A DNA stretch of 46,803 nucleotides from an uncultured Burkholderiales bacterium. GTDB taxonomy: Bacteria > Pseudomonadota > Gammaproteobacteria > Burkholderiales > Burkholderiaceae_C. Under the pieces are notes generated by a model that ran no database searches, was not told where the DNA came from, and worked only from the letters and a program-made list of their open reading frames with translations. Made by a program: the position numbers and the translations under genes. Of this stretch, positions 35,486 through 44,490 are shown piece by piece; the first letter of the stretch is position 1; the number at the start of each line of letters is the position of its first letter. The stretch lies in contig CAIWAO010000019.1 of the NCBI GenBank assembly GCA_903910745.1, positions 66,018-112,820 of the forward strand, read 5' to 3'.

Positions 35486-36244
35486 TTGCGCATTTGTTTC
35501 TTTTTTTTTAGTTTTGCTTTTTCTCTTTTTTCTCAAGCATTAGAGTTAGATCAAAGGCAATCCAGTTACACCATAATGGCGCCTGAGACGAAGGCAATGC
35601 AAGACGACTCTTCACTTAATCCAGGTACGTTTTGGATCATGGATGGCGAAACTTTATGGAGTGAAAAACCATCTCCTCAATCGCCTGCGTGCAGCAAATG
35701 CCATGGGCCATTCAAACAAAGTATGAGGGGTGTTTCAGCAACTTTTCCAAAATTTGTCAATGGTCAATTATTGAACCTTGATGGTCAAATCAACTATTGC
35801 AGAACAACTCGTCAACAACAACCTGCATGGGGTTTAGAAACCAAACCTTTACTCTCAATGTCGGTATTGATTTCAAATCAGTCTAATGGAATGCCCATAA
35901 TGAGTAACAGCAGACCTGAAATACAGGCTGAATTAAATGCTGGTGAAAAGTTGTTCAAAATGCGTATGGGTCAAGCAAATCTCTCATGCTCACAATGCCA
36001 TGATGAACGCTATGGAATGAGATTAGCAGGAAGTACTATTCCGCAAGCCCATCCCACCGGTTACCCAATTTACCGACTCGAGTGGCAAACGGTTGGTAGT
36101 TTGCAACGTCGATTACGGAATTGTATGAATGCCGTTCGCGCAGAATTATTTGAACCCGGTGCACCAGAGTGGCTTCAATTAGAGCTATATCTTATGTGGC
36201 GTGCTCGAGGGATGCTCATTGAAAGCCCGGGGGTCAGACCATAA
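35486..36244 (+). CDS. soxA: SoxA-like dihaem cytochrome c
   Basis: A 252-residue periplasmic cytochrome, the catalytic half of SoxAX. After a signal peptide (to about residue 18) it has two haem sites, CSKCH at 69-73 and CSQCH at 168-172. NYCRTTRQQQPAW (C105) and RNCMNAVRAE (C213) are the conserved SoxA stretches; C213 should be the active-site persulfide Cys. The start is TTG at 35486, 2 bp after soxZ, with GAGG at 35471. It is the last gene of the block: soxB, which usually follows, is absent, and the tRNA-Ser terminator comes next on the opposite strand. Confidence 0.9.
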   Translation: MRICFFFFSFAFSLFSQALELDQRQSSYTIMAPETKAMQDDSSLNPGTFWIMDGETLWSEKPSPQSPACSKCHGPFKQSMRGVSATFPKFVNGQLLNLDGQINYCRTTRQQQPAWGLETKPLLSMSVLISNQSNGMPIMSNSRPEIQAELNAGEKLFKMRMGQANLSCSQCHDERYGMRLAGSTIPQAHPTGYPIYRLEWQTVGSLQRRLRNCMNAVRAELFEPGAPEWLQLELYLMWRARGMLIESPGVRP

Positions 36245-36350
36245 ATGAAGCTAATGCTATTCAGAACTTAATTAAATTCAAATGTTTAGAAAACACGGCC
36301 CCCGTTAATTGGGTAGAGCCCGTTTGTAGTGGCACGCTGGAATTTAGACG

Positions 36351-36374
36351 AAAAAAAACCTCCTGATGGAGGTT
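36351..36374 (-). terminator. Intrinsic terminator after tRNA-Ser
   Basis: On the minus strand AACCTCC-ATCA-GGAGGTT forms a 7-bp stem with a tetraloop, followed by a run of T. It ends the transcript of tRNA-Ser and perhaps of rph-rdgB-hemW. Confidence 0.85.
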
Positions 36375-36376
36375 CT

Positions 36377-36466
36377 TGGCGGAAGCGGTGAGATTCGAAC
36401 TCACGGAAGTCGTAAAACTTCGCCGGTTTTCAAGACCGGTGCATTCAACCGCTCTGCCACGCTTCC
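36377..36466 (-). tRNA. tRNA-Ser (anticodon TGA)
   Basis: A 90-nt tRNA with encoded CCA. The acceptor arms GGAAGC/GCTTCC pair, the anticodon loop is CTTGAAA (TGA), the long class II variable arm is present, and the T-loop reads GTTCGAATC. It lies 20 bp after the hemW stop on the same strand, so it could be co-transcribed. Confidence 0.95.
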
Positions 36467-36486
36467 TAAGGTTGAAGCCTATTATT

Positions 36487-37767
36487 CTAACCTGGAAGAA
36501 AGAGACTTTGAAGATCACTGAGGAAATCGAACCCTTTTGAGGTCGGCTTAACTTGCATCATGTCTCGTTCTAGCAACCCTTTTTGAAAGGCCTCATCAAT
36601 TCCCGCCTGAATTGAGCTAAGGGGCATGCCTGTTCGCTCTGCATACATCTGCAAATTAAATCCATCCTTGAGTCTGAACAAATTAAGCATGAATTCAAAT
36701 GGTAATTCTGATCTAGCTACTTCATCGGATTTAGCTACGGGGCTCTCTAATTCAGCATTGTCCATATACATCAATGGCTCTTTGTGCCTAATTTGTCTAA
36801 CAATTCGGTGTGCAAAAGTTAGTTTTGAATGTGCTCCCGCACCAATACCCAAATAGTCTCCGAACTGCCAATAATTTAAATTATGCACGCACCGGTGATT
36901 GGGTTTAGCAAACGCTGAGACTTCATAGCGTTGAAGTCCTTTTTTCACTGCATATTCCTCAATCTTATCCAGCATTTCGTATGCAACATCTTCTTCTGGT
37001 AGTTTTTGTGGAGGATATTTTGCAAAAAATGTATTTGGCTCAATTGTTAAATGATAGATTGAGAGATGAGGTGGATCAAATTCAAATGCAGTTTTTAGAT
37101 CCCTGCTTAGATCATCCAAGCTCTGGTGAGGTAGCGCGTACATCAAATCTAAATTGAAAGTATCGAATATCTCTGCTGCCTCAGAAGCTGCTGCAATGGC
37201 CTGATTTCGGTCATGAACTCTGCCCAGTATTTTTAAATGTTCATCGTTAAAGCTTTGGACACCCAGTGAGAGTCTAGTAACGCCTGCTGCCTTGAATGCT
37301 TTGAATCTATCCCTTTCAAATGTACCGGGGTTGGCCTCTAAAGTGATCTCACAACCAGGTAGCAGTATTACAAGTGAGCGAACCGCGGAGATTAAGCGCT
37401 CAATACTGCGTGGAGAAAATAAACTAGGAGTTCCTCCTCCTAAGAAAACGCTATGAACGGGTCTCCCCCATATTAAAGGCAAAGAGGTCTGCAAATCTTT
37501 AATCAACGAATCTATGTATCGGTCCTCTACAAGTTCTATTGAACTTACAGAGTCCAGTGCGACGATATTGAGATTCGCAGAGTTTTTTAAATGAGCTGAG
37601 GGGGAGGACTTTAAAGCATGAGAATTAAAGTCACAGTAAGGGCATTTCTTAATGCACCAAGGCAGGTGAATGTACAAAGACAAGGGAGGAAGAGTTGTAA
37701 TATTGAGCGTACCTGAGCGCATCAGATACCCAACATCAAACGCCCTACTATCCGGAGTAATTGTCAT
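36487..37767 (-). CDS. hemW: HemW, radical SAM haem chaperone (HemN-like)
   Basis: A 426-residue radical SAM protein. The iron-sulphur motif is CIKKCPYC near residue 38, preceded by LSLYIHLPW as in HemW/HemN; GGGTPSLFS is the SAM-binding glycine motif near 111, and RLSLGVQSFNDEHLKILGR follows near 170. It lacks the extended N-terminus of true coproporphyrinogen oxidase HemN, which agrees with HemW, a haem-inserting chaperone. The start is 4 bp after the rdgB stop. Confidence 0.93.
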   Translation of the reverse strand: MTITPDSRAFDVGYLMRSGTLNITTLPPLSLYIHLPWCIKKCPYCDFNSHALKSSPSAHLKNSANLNIVALDSVSSIELVEDRYIDSLIKDLQTSLPLIWGRPVHSVFLGGGTPSLFSPRSIERLISAVRSLVILLPGCEITLEANPGTFERDRFKAFKAAGVTRLSLGVQSFNDEHLKILGRVHDRNQAIAAASEAAEIFDTFNLDLMYALPHQSLDDLSRDLKTAFEFDPPHLSIYHLTIEPNTFFAKYPPQKLPEEDVAYEMLDKIEEYAVKKGLQRYEVSAFAKPNHRCVHNLNYWQFGDYLGIGAGAHSKLTFAHRIVRQIRHKEPLMYMDNAELESPVAKSDEVARSELPFEFMLNLFRLKDGFNLQMYAERTGMPLSSIQAGIDEAFQKGLLERDMMQVKPTSKGFDFLSDLQSLFLPG

Positions 37768-37771
37768 AGTT

Positions 37772-38386
37772 TTAATAAATAAACTTTGGCAACCAAGCGT
37801 CCTGCATGAGTTGCTTCATGAGATTGGCGGCCCGCCCTCTGTGGCTATTTAGATTTTTAATTTGGGGGTCAAGTTCAGCAAAGGTTTTACCAAACTCTGG
37901 AATCCACATCACCGGATCAAACCCAAATCCATTTGAACCTATCGGCTTTTTTGTGATTTCCCCAATCACTCTGCCTACCGCGATGAGGGGCTCGGGATCA
38001 TGTGGGTGCCTGACGCCTACCAGGGTACTAACTAATGCAGCTTTTCTGTTGCTTATGTTTTGCATTTGTTCCAACAGTGCAACTACGTTATTGTCATCTC
38101 CTTTGGCATATCCAAAGCGCGTTGCGTAAAACGCAGTTTGAACTCCTGGCTCTCCGCCAAAGGCTTCTACACACAGACCCGCATCATCTGCAAGTGCAGG
38201 CAATCCTGATTGAGCGCTTGCATGTCTGGCCTTGGCCAATGCATTTTCAACAAAGGTATGAAACGGTTCCTCGGCCTCTGGGATGCCTAGTTGCCCCTGA
38301 GTGATCAGCTCAAGTGGTAAATCTTTGAACATATCTTTCAGTTCAAGCAATTTACCTTGGTTGTTTGATGCCAGTACAACTTTCAT
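37772..38386 (-). CDS. rdgB: RdgB, XTP/dITP diphosphatase
   Basis: A 204-residue house-cleaning pyrophosphatase that removes dITP, XTP and ITP. ASNNQGKLLELKDMF is the N-terminal phosphate-binding motif, LADDAGLCVEAFGGEPGVQT near residue 66 contains the catalytic Asp, and FGFDPVM and SHRGRA complete the nucleotide pocket. It lies between rph (5 bp upstream) and hemW (4 bp downstream). Confidence 0.95.
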   Translation of the reverse strand: MKVVLASNNQGKLLELKDMFKDLPLELITQGQLGIPEAEEPFHTFVENALAKARHASAQSGLPALADDAGLCVEAFGGEPGVQTAFYATRFGYAKGDDNNVVALLEQMQNISNRKAALVSTLVGVRHPHDPEPLIAVGRVIGEITKKPIGSNGFGFDPVMWIPEFGKTFAELDPQIKNLNSHRGRAANLMKQLMQDAWLPKFIY

Positions 38387-38391
38387 TTTTG

Positions 38392-39171
38392 CTATTTATT
38401 TTTGGAGAGTGCTGAATTTTGCAACTCAATCAACTCACCAATTCCTTTTTCAGCGAGTGCAAGCATCTTATTCATCTCATCTTTTGAGAAAGGCTCGCCC
38501 TCGGCTGTTCCTTGTATCTCAATAAATCTGCCTTTGTCCGTCATCACCACATTCATATCGGTGTCACACTTTGAATCCTCCGTATATTCAAGATCAAGCA
38601 ATGCTTGCCCTTGTAGCATTCCAACAGATATTGCAGCCACACTTTGAGTGACTGGAGTTTCTGTGATTTTGCCGGATGCAATGAGTGAGGCAACAGCGTC
38701 CTGAGCAGCTACAAAGGCACCCGTGATACTTGCAGTTCGTGTTCCCCCGTCTGCTTGCAGCACATCACAATCAAGGTGAATGGTTCGCTCACCCAGTTTT
38801 TTTAAATCAAAAACGGCTCTCATTGAGCGGCCAATGAGTCTTTGTATTTCCTGCGTGCGACCACTTTGTTTGCCCCTCGCCGCTTCCCTATCGCTGCGTG
38901 TGTGCGTTGACCTGGGGAGCATGCCGTATTCTGCAGTAACCCACCCCTCGCCTGATCCCTTTTTATGACCAGGAACCTTCTCCTCAACTGAGGCTGTGCA
39001 TAAAACCTTAGTCAGTCCAAACTCTATCAAAACTGAGCCCTCTGCGTGCACTGTATAGCCGCGTGTAATTTTGACCTGTCTTAGGGAATCAAACGCCCTT
39101 GATTGCCTGGACGGCAGCGAGAGAGTTGAAGGGTTAGAGGGTGGTGTGGGTGTGGTTTTTGAAGTCGTCAT
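38392..39171 (-). CDS. rph: RNase PH
   Basis: A 259-residue phosphorolytic exoribonuclease that trims tRNA 3' ends. After ~25 low-complexity residues come [21 protein letters not shown], the active-site region [20 protein letters not shown] near residue 80, and [17 protein letters not shown] near 145. It is the first gene of rph-rdgB-hemW and is divergent from yicC across 174 bp. Confidence 0.96.
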   Translation of the reverse strand: MTTSKTTPTPPSNPSTLSLPSRQSRAFDSLRQVKITRGYTVHAEGSVLIEFGLTKVLCTASVEEKVPGHKKGSGEGWVTAEYGMLPRSTHTRSDREAARGKQSGRTQEIQRLIGRSMRAVFDLKKLGERTIHLDCDVLQADGGTRTASITGAFVAAQDAVASLIASGKITETPVTQSVAAISVGMLQGQALLDLEYTEDSKCDTDMNVVMTDKGRFIEIQGTAEGEPFSKDEMNKMLALAEKGIGELIELQNSALSKNK

Positions 39172-39345
39172 TTTTTAAAAAATAGATGAATCTTTTGGTA
39201 AATTGAATTCGTAATTTCTAGGGCGCGCCGAGTTACAGCCTGATATTGTCTTCTATTAAGACTAACTGTGCGTGATTTCTAACAATCAGATTTTTTATAT
39301 AGGATAATTGGTGGGACTTAAAACCTACTACTTTTCAACTCATCT

Positions 39346-40320
39346 ATGCCAATTTACAGTATGACTGGTTATGCCAGTGCACAGTCCAGCATTTCCCAAG
39401 AGCCGGAAACTGCTGCGGCTACATCTGGCCCAACTCTTCGAATTGGGCTAGAAATCCGATCTGTGAACAGTCGTTTTTTGGACCTCTCGTTCAAACTTCA
39501 GGATGATTTAAGAGAGTTTGAGCCTTTACTAAGAGAGCTTCTAAATACAAAACTCAAAAGGGGCAAAGTCGAGGTCAAAGCATCCCTTGTTAGCTCAGAG
39601 GTCAGCTCAGTTGCTGAGCCCTCACCTAAGCTTTTACAACGTCTCGCCAGATTAGAGGACAACGTCAGGGCTTGGCTACCAAATGTCTCCCCCCTAAGCG
39701 TTGCCGAGATTATGAGACTAAGTGCACCCATACTCCCCCCAGGCGCAGAGCTGGTCCAGCCGATCACAAAGCTATTTAATGAAACTATAGAACATTTATT
39801 ATCTGCGCGTGCCAAAGAGGGAGCGCGTCTTGTTGCCTCAATGCTTGAGCGGGTTGCGCAGCTCAAAGCGTTGACCGAAAAAGTCACCCCCATAGTTCCT
39901 CAACTGGTTGAACAACAAAGACTTAGGTTTATTGAGCGTTTTAGCGAAGCTTTGGGCATCACTGGTGCGACGGTCTTATCTGGTAACTCACCTAAAGCGG
40001 GTGGTGAAAATCCAGACCATACGCTGTCACAAGCAGCCCAAGACCGTGCTCTAACAGAGGCTGCCAACTTTGCAATACGCATTGATGTGGCAGAGGAACT
40101 AACGAGGCTGTCCTCTCACTTAATTGAGATTGAGCAACTCCTTAGCTCAAAAAAGAACAATGAGAGTTTGGGTAAAAGACTTGATTTTCTGATTCAAGAG
40201 CTCCACCGAGAGGCCAACACTTTAGGCTCTAAGTCAACCAGCCTAGAACTCACCAAAATTGGGGTGGACATGAAAGTCCTCATAGAACAACTCCGTGAAC
40301 AGGTTCAAAACATAGAATGA
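39346..40320 (+). CDS. yicC: YicC family protein (YicC/YloC endoribonuclease-like)
   Basis: A 324-residue protein, somewhat longer than the usual ~290. [13 protein letters not shown], then [32 protein letters not shown], and the C-terminal [17 protein letters not shown] with [12 protein letters not shown] are all family marks. YicC homologues act in RNA degradation. The stop overlaps gmk by 4 bp, the usual pairing in proteobacteria. Confidence 0.94.
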   Translation: MPIYSMTGYASAQSSISQEPETAAATSGPTLRIGLEIRSVNSRFLDLSFKLQDDLREFEPLLRELLNTKLKRGKVEVKASLVSSEVSSVAEPSPKLLQRLARLEDNVRAWLPNVSPLSVAEIMRLSAPILPPGAELVQPITKLFNETIEHLLSARAKEGARLVASMLERVAQLKALTEKVTPIVPQLVEQQRLRFIERFSEALGITGATVLSGNSPKAGGENPDHTLSQAAQDRALTEAANFAIRIDVAEELTRLSSHLIEIEQLLSSKKNNESLGKRLDFLIQELHREANTLGSKSTSLELTKIGVDMKVLIEQLREQVQNIE

Positions 40321-40940
40321 AGCACTATCCAGGCAATCTATTCGTGGTCGCAGCCCCAAGCGGCGCAGGCAAATCAAGCTTGGTTAAAGCCTTGATGGAG
40401 CTTGACTCTCAAGTCACCCACTCCGTCTCTCACACGACACGCAAGCCTAGAGGACAAGAAGTTCACGGCAGAGAATACTTTTTCATTACAGATTCAGAGT
40501 TTGATCGTTTAATTAAACAAGATGCCTTCCTGGAGTGGGCACATGTTCATGGACACAGGTACGGCACCTCCAAAGAAACTATTGAGAGCAAAATCACCGA
40601 CGGGCATGACGTTGTGCTTGAAATTGACTTTCAAGGAGCTCTTCAAATCAAACGCGTATTCCCAGGTGTTGTCATGATTTTCATTCTTCCCCCTAGTTGG
40701 GAAGAGCTTAAATCACGGCTTGAGCGAAGGGGGGAGGACTCCCCCGGTGTGATCCAGCTAAGGTTGCAAAATGCTGCAGATGAGATGGCTCAAGCAAGTC
40801 AGTTCGATTTCGTTATAATCAACGAAGTTTTCGAGCGCGCTTTATTTGATTTAAAAGCCGTAGTTCACGCTCAAAGACTTAAGTACGCGTCCCAAAGCCG
40901 CGCAAGGGCAGAAATTTTTCATGCCCTTAACTTGAACTAA
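40317..40940 (+). CDS. gmk: Guanylate kinase
   Basis: A 207-residue kinase making GDP from GMP. The P-loop is [10 protein letters not shown] near residues 13-22, the GMP-binding region is [20 protein letters not shown], and [11 protein letters not shown] follows near 103. Length and motifs are normal. It overlaps yicC and lies 41 bp before rpoZ. Confidence 0.97.
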   Translation: MKHYPGNLFVVAAPSGAGKSSLVKALMELDSQVTHSVSHTTRKPRGQEVHGREYFFITDSEFDRLIKQDAFLEWAHVHGHRYGTSKETIESKITDGHDVVLEIDFQGALQIKRVFPGVVMIFILPPSWEELKSRLERRGEDSPGVIQLRLQNAADEMAQASQFDFVIINEVFERALFDLKAVVHAQRLKYASQSRARAEIFHALNLN

Positions 40941-40981
40941 CTGAATACTCGATATCCCCCTTTTACCCGGAGAAATACAAA

Positions 40982-41185
40982 ATGGCACGCATTACTGTTG
41001 AAGATTGCTTAGAGAAAATTCCTAACAGGTTCCAACTCGTTTTGGCAGCGACTTACCGTGCCCGTATGCTCAGTCAAGGACATACGCCAAAGGTTGAATC
41101 CAAGAATAAGCCTGGCGTAACGGCACTCAGAGAAATCGCCGCCGGCAAGATTGGCCTTGAAATGCTTAAAAAAGTTCCTGGTTAA
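40982..41185 (+). CDS. rpoZ: RNA polymerase omega subunit
   Basis: A 67-residue omega subunit. [20 protein letters not shown] and [21 protein letters not shown] are the conserved segments. CCGGAGAA precedes the ATG. An intrinsic terminator follows before the (p)ppGpp synthetase gene. Confidence 0.97.
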   Translation: MARITVEDCLEKIPNRFQLVLAATYRARMLSQGHTPKVESKNKPGVTALREIAAGKIGLEMLKKVPG

Positions 41186-41213
41186 CCACATCATCCGTTT
41201 CGGAAAAACACCT

Positions 41214-41240
41214 AAAAAGCACCTGCCGGGTGCTTTTTTT
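41214..41240 (+). terminator. Intrinsic terminator after rpoZ
   Basis: AAAAAGCACC pairs with GGTGCTTTTT around TGCCG and ends in seven T (41234-41240). It ends the yicC-gmk-rpoZ transcript, probably partially, as the next gene lies 40-50 bp on. Confidence 0.85.
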
Positions 41241-41287
41241 AACCCTAACTCTCGCCTAATGGCTCATAAAGCGCTAAAGTGTCACAT

Positions 41288-43540
41288 ATGAGCGCTGTAC
41301 TTACACCCAACCTTAGCAACAATAAAATAGAAGCGGCAAATGCAACGGCCGCTAGTTTCGCTTCTTTGCTAACAAAACTAGACTATTTGGGTAAAGAGGG
41401 TAAAGAGTTGGTTCGTAAAGCTTACCGATTCTCAGATAAAGCTCACCTTGGCCAAATCAGACAAAGTGGTGAACCCTACATCACCCACCCTATCGCTGTA
41501 GCAGCTCAGTGTGCTGAGTGGAAATTAGATGCTCAAGCATTGGTTGCGGCTTTACTTCACGATGCGATGGAGGACTGCGGTGTTAGCAAAGCAGATTTGA
41601 TTGAGGAGTTTAGTGCGCCTGTTGCAGATATGGTCGATGGGCTGACGAAACTAGACAAACTGCAATTTGATACCCAAGAAGAAGGTCAAGCAGAGTCGTT
41701 CAGAAAAATGCTACTGGCCATGGCAAAGGATGTAAGGGTCATCTTAATTAAGCTTGCCGATCGTTCTCACAACATGAGAACCATGTCTAGCATGCCGACA
41801 AGTAAATGGTCTCGTATTTGCAATGAGACCCTTGAAATCTATGCGCCCATTGCCCACAGGCTTGGACTCAATCAAACCTATAGAGAATTACAAGATCTAT
41901 CCTTTAAGTATTTAAAGCCTTGGCGCTACGGGGTCATCGAGAAGGCAGTGAACAAGGCTCGCTCACGAAGACGCGATATTTTGAACAAAGTTCAAAAAGA
42001 CGTTGAAGCGGAGTTCTCTAAATTCAATATTCCGATTAAGATTTACGGACGTGAGAAAACGCTTTTCTCCATATACAAAAAAATGGATCTCAAGAACTTG
42101 AGCTTCGCTCAGGTGACTGATATTTACGGCATGAGAATCATCGTACCCAGTGTGGTGGAGTGTTACACAGCGCTTGGGGTTCTACATCAACTCTACAAAC
42201 CTGTGCCCGGTCGCTTTAAGGACCACATTGCTATAGCAAAAGTCAACGGGTATCAATCGATTCACACGACGTTGGTTGGTCCTGCCGGTATCAACATTGA
42301 ATTTCAACTCAGAACTGAGGCGATGCATATTGTTGCTGAATCTGGAGTTGCCTCTCATTGGCTTTATAAAACAAAAGAGCCCCATTCAGAGACCTCGGAA
42401 AGGTTGGGCACGCAGTGGCTTCAGTCCCTTGTGGATATAGAGAGCGAAACACACGACGCAACTGAATTCTGGGATTATGTAAAAGTTGATTTATTTCCAG
42501 ATGCGGTTTATGTGTTCACACCAAAAAGTAAAATCTTAGCGTTACCAAGAGGCGCAACCGTTGTTGACTTTGCTTACGCAGTTCATAGCAACATCGGGGA
42601 CCGCACGATGGCGGGCAAGATCAATTCAGAATCCGTTCCCCTTAGAACTGAGCTTAGAAACGGCGATGTTGTAGAAATTATTACATCTACCGTTGCCGCA
42701 CCCAATCCAGCTTGGCTTGGGTTTGTGAGGACCGGGCGGGCAAGGTCTAAGATTCGACACTTCCTTAAAACGCAGGCCCAAACGGAGTCCCTTGGACTGG
42801 GCGAGAAATTACTTGCACAAGCCCTGCGTGCAGAGGGCATTGAACAAATGCCAAGTGATGATCCAAAATATAAAACCCTTTGGGATAGATTGCTTCGCTT
42901 CACAGGAAGTCATTCAAAGGATGATCTACTAACGGATATCGGTATTGGTAAAAGAGTGGCCAGTATTGTTGCCAAACGAATGGTTTTACTATTATCTGAG
43001 TTGGGCGAGAAACCAGATGCACTGCTCATCAGTAAAGAGAGATTTACAGCTCACGAAAACCTTTCTCAAGGCGGCGTAATTGTTGACGGAAGTGAGAACG
43101 TCTCGGTGCAGTATGCTCATTGTTGTAGACCCATACCTGGAGACACCATACTGGGATACCTTGGCCGGGGTGAAGGCTTGGTCGTGCATACTGAGGAGTG
43201 TAGCGTTGGCCAACGCCTCAAACACAAAGACAACGAGCGCTTTATTGCAGTTGAATGGGCAGATGATATTGTTCGTGCATTTGAAACAGAACTCGTCGTT
43301 ACGGTACAAAACGGCAAAGGTGCTTTGGCAAGGGTTGCCACCGCAATTGCAAGCGCAGAAGCTGACATAACCCATGTCAACATGAGTGATGAGTACTCGG
43401 CTCAGTCTGCGATCGATTTAAAGTTCACGATCGCCGTCAGAGATACAACCCATTTAGATAGTGTTCTAAAAAACCTACGCAGAATCCCCGTCGTCTCTCA
43501 AGCCGTAAGAGTGACCTCGAACAAAGATCATTCTCATTGA
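41288..43540 (+). CDS. spoT: Bifunctional (p)ppGpp synthetase/hydrolase (SpoT/RelA family)
   Basis: A 750-residue alarmone enzyme. The HD hydrolase domain carries ALLHDAMEDCG near residue 87, so hydrolysis should be active. The synthetase domain has RFKDHIAIAKVNGYQSIHTTL near 310, with the bifunctional (SpoT-type) pattern. A TGS domain (VFTPKSKILALPRGATVVDF) starts near 405 and a C-terminal ACT domain near 670. I use the ATG at 41288; an in-frame GTG at 41279 is an alternative, and neither has a clear ribosome-binding site. Position after rpoZ is usual. Confidence 0.95.
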   Translation: MSAVLTPNLSNNKIEAANATAASFASLLTKLDYLGKEGKELVRKAYRFSDKAHLGQIRQSGEPYITHPIAVAAQCAEWKLDAQALVAALLHDAMEDCGVSKADLIEEFSAPVADMVDGLTKLDKLQFDTQEEGQAESFRKMLLAMAKDVRVILIKLADRSHNMRTMSSMPTSKWSRICNETLEIYAPIAHRLGLNQTYRELQDLSFKYLKPWRYGVIEKAVNKARSRRRDILNKVQKDVEAEFSKFNIPIKIYGREKTLFSIYKKMDLKNLSFAQVTDIYGMRIIVPSVVECYTALGVLHQLYKPVPGRFKDHIAIAKVNGYQSIHTTLVGPAGINIEFQLRTEAMHIVAESGVASHWLYKTKEPHSETSERLGTQWLQSLVDIESETHDATEFWDYVKVDLFPDAVYVFTPKSKILALPRGATVVDFAYAVHSNIGDRTMAGKINSESVPLRTELRNGDVVEIITSTVAAPNPAWLGFVRTGRARSKIRHFLKTQAQTESLGLGEKLLAQALRAEGIEQMPSDDPKYKTLWDRLLRFTGSHSKDDLLTDIGIGKRVASIVAKRMVLLLSELGEKPDALLISKERFTAHENLSQGGVIVDGSENVSVQYAHCCRPIPGDTILGYLGRGEGLVVHTEECSVGQRLKHKDNERFIAVEWADDIVRAFETELVVTVQNGKGALARVATAIASAEADITHVNMSDEYSAQSAIDLKFTIAVRDTTHLDSVLKNLRRIPVVSQAVRVTSNKDHSH

Positions 43541-43569
43541 AATTTCAGCTACGAATGCTTGGACTCTAA

Positions 43570-44142
43570 TTACGGCGAGGGATATTCAACCTTTAATATT
43601 TCAATGAGTTGTGTGCCTGCAGGAGTTTGAAGTTTAACCTCGTCTCCAGTTCGGGCTTTAATGAGTGCTTTGGCTATTGGAGAGACCCAACTCACCTCCC
43701 CCTTTAAACTATCAAACTCATCCACTCCGAGTATGGTTATGGTGTTCTCTGCTTCGTGTGTTGAAATTTTTGGACCTGAGACAACCTCATAGGTAACAGT
43801 CGCACCAAAGAAAACAGTATCACTGTTGTAATGCACACTGGGGTCAACTACCTGGGCAATATCAAGCCTTTTGGTTAAGAACCTAATGCGCCTATCAATT
43901 TCTCTTAACCTTTTCTTACCATAAATATAATCGCCATTCTCTGAACGATCTCCGTTGCTTGCGGCCCAGTGGACGATCTCTACTATTTTGGGTCTCTCTG
44001 TATCCATCAACTGAAGCAACTCCCCCCTCATCGCCGCGTAGCCTTTGGGGGTCATATAGTTTTTTACGGGCTGAGGTGAACCCTGCGGATTTAAAGCGTC
44101 GCAATTGTCATCTAAATCATCATCGCTTTGCGTTTGAGTCAT
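43570..44142 (-). CDS. greB: Transcription elongation factor GreB
   Basis: A 190-residue transcript-cleavage factor. After ~28 acidic residues the N-terminal coiled coil has the cleavage tip in ASNGDRSENGDYIYGKKRL near residue 63 (Asp and Glu). The C-terminal domain ends with VSPIAKALIKARTGDEVKL. GKKRLREIDRRIRFL identifies GreB rather than GreA. It is convergent with spoT. Confidence 0.95.
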   Translation of the reverse strand: MTQTQSDDDLDDNCDALNPQGSPQPVKNYMTPKGYAAMRGELLQLMDTERPKIVEIVHWAASNGDRSENGDYIYGKKRLREIDRRIRFLTKRLDIAQVVDPSVHYNSDTVFFGATVTYEVVSGPKISTHEAENTITILGVDEFDSLKGEVSWVSPIAKALIKARTGDEVKLQTPAGTQLIEILKVEYPSP

Positions 44143-44374
44143 AAGTTTTGGTGATTGAAATTAAAAAGACTTCTTCATATGGGCTCAACTAGGAAAATCT
44201 CAAAACACAGCCCTAATTCTAAAAACTCAAGCAAGGAATTCATTATTCCCGTGACTCTTAGATTTACTTTTAAATTGAGGTTTGAATTTTCTGTTTGAAA
44301 GCTGAGCCAAATAATGAGTGCTCAATAATTCATTAATATTGCAACAAATTGGAATAAATCCAAAAATGTCCAAA

Positions 44375-44451
44375 TGGTGCGGCTGGCAGGATTCGAACCC
44401 ACGACCCCTTGGTTCGTAGCCAAGTACTCTATCCATCTGAGCTACAGCCGC
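44375..44451 (-). tRNA. tRNA-Arg (anticodon ACG)
   Basis: A 77-nt tRNA with encoded CCA. Acceptor arms GCGGCTG/CAGCCGC pair fully, the D-arm is TAGCTCAGATGGATAGAG, the anticodon loop is CTACGAA (ACG), and the T-loop is GTTCGAATC. ACG is read through inosine for CGU/CGC/CGA codons. It lies between greB and the TRAP gene on the same strand. Confidence 0.95.
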
Positions 44452-44490
44452 CCGAGAGGGAAAATTATAGCATGAATGCCTGTTTTAAGA

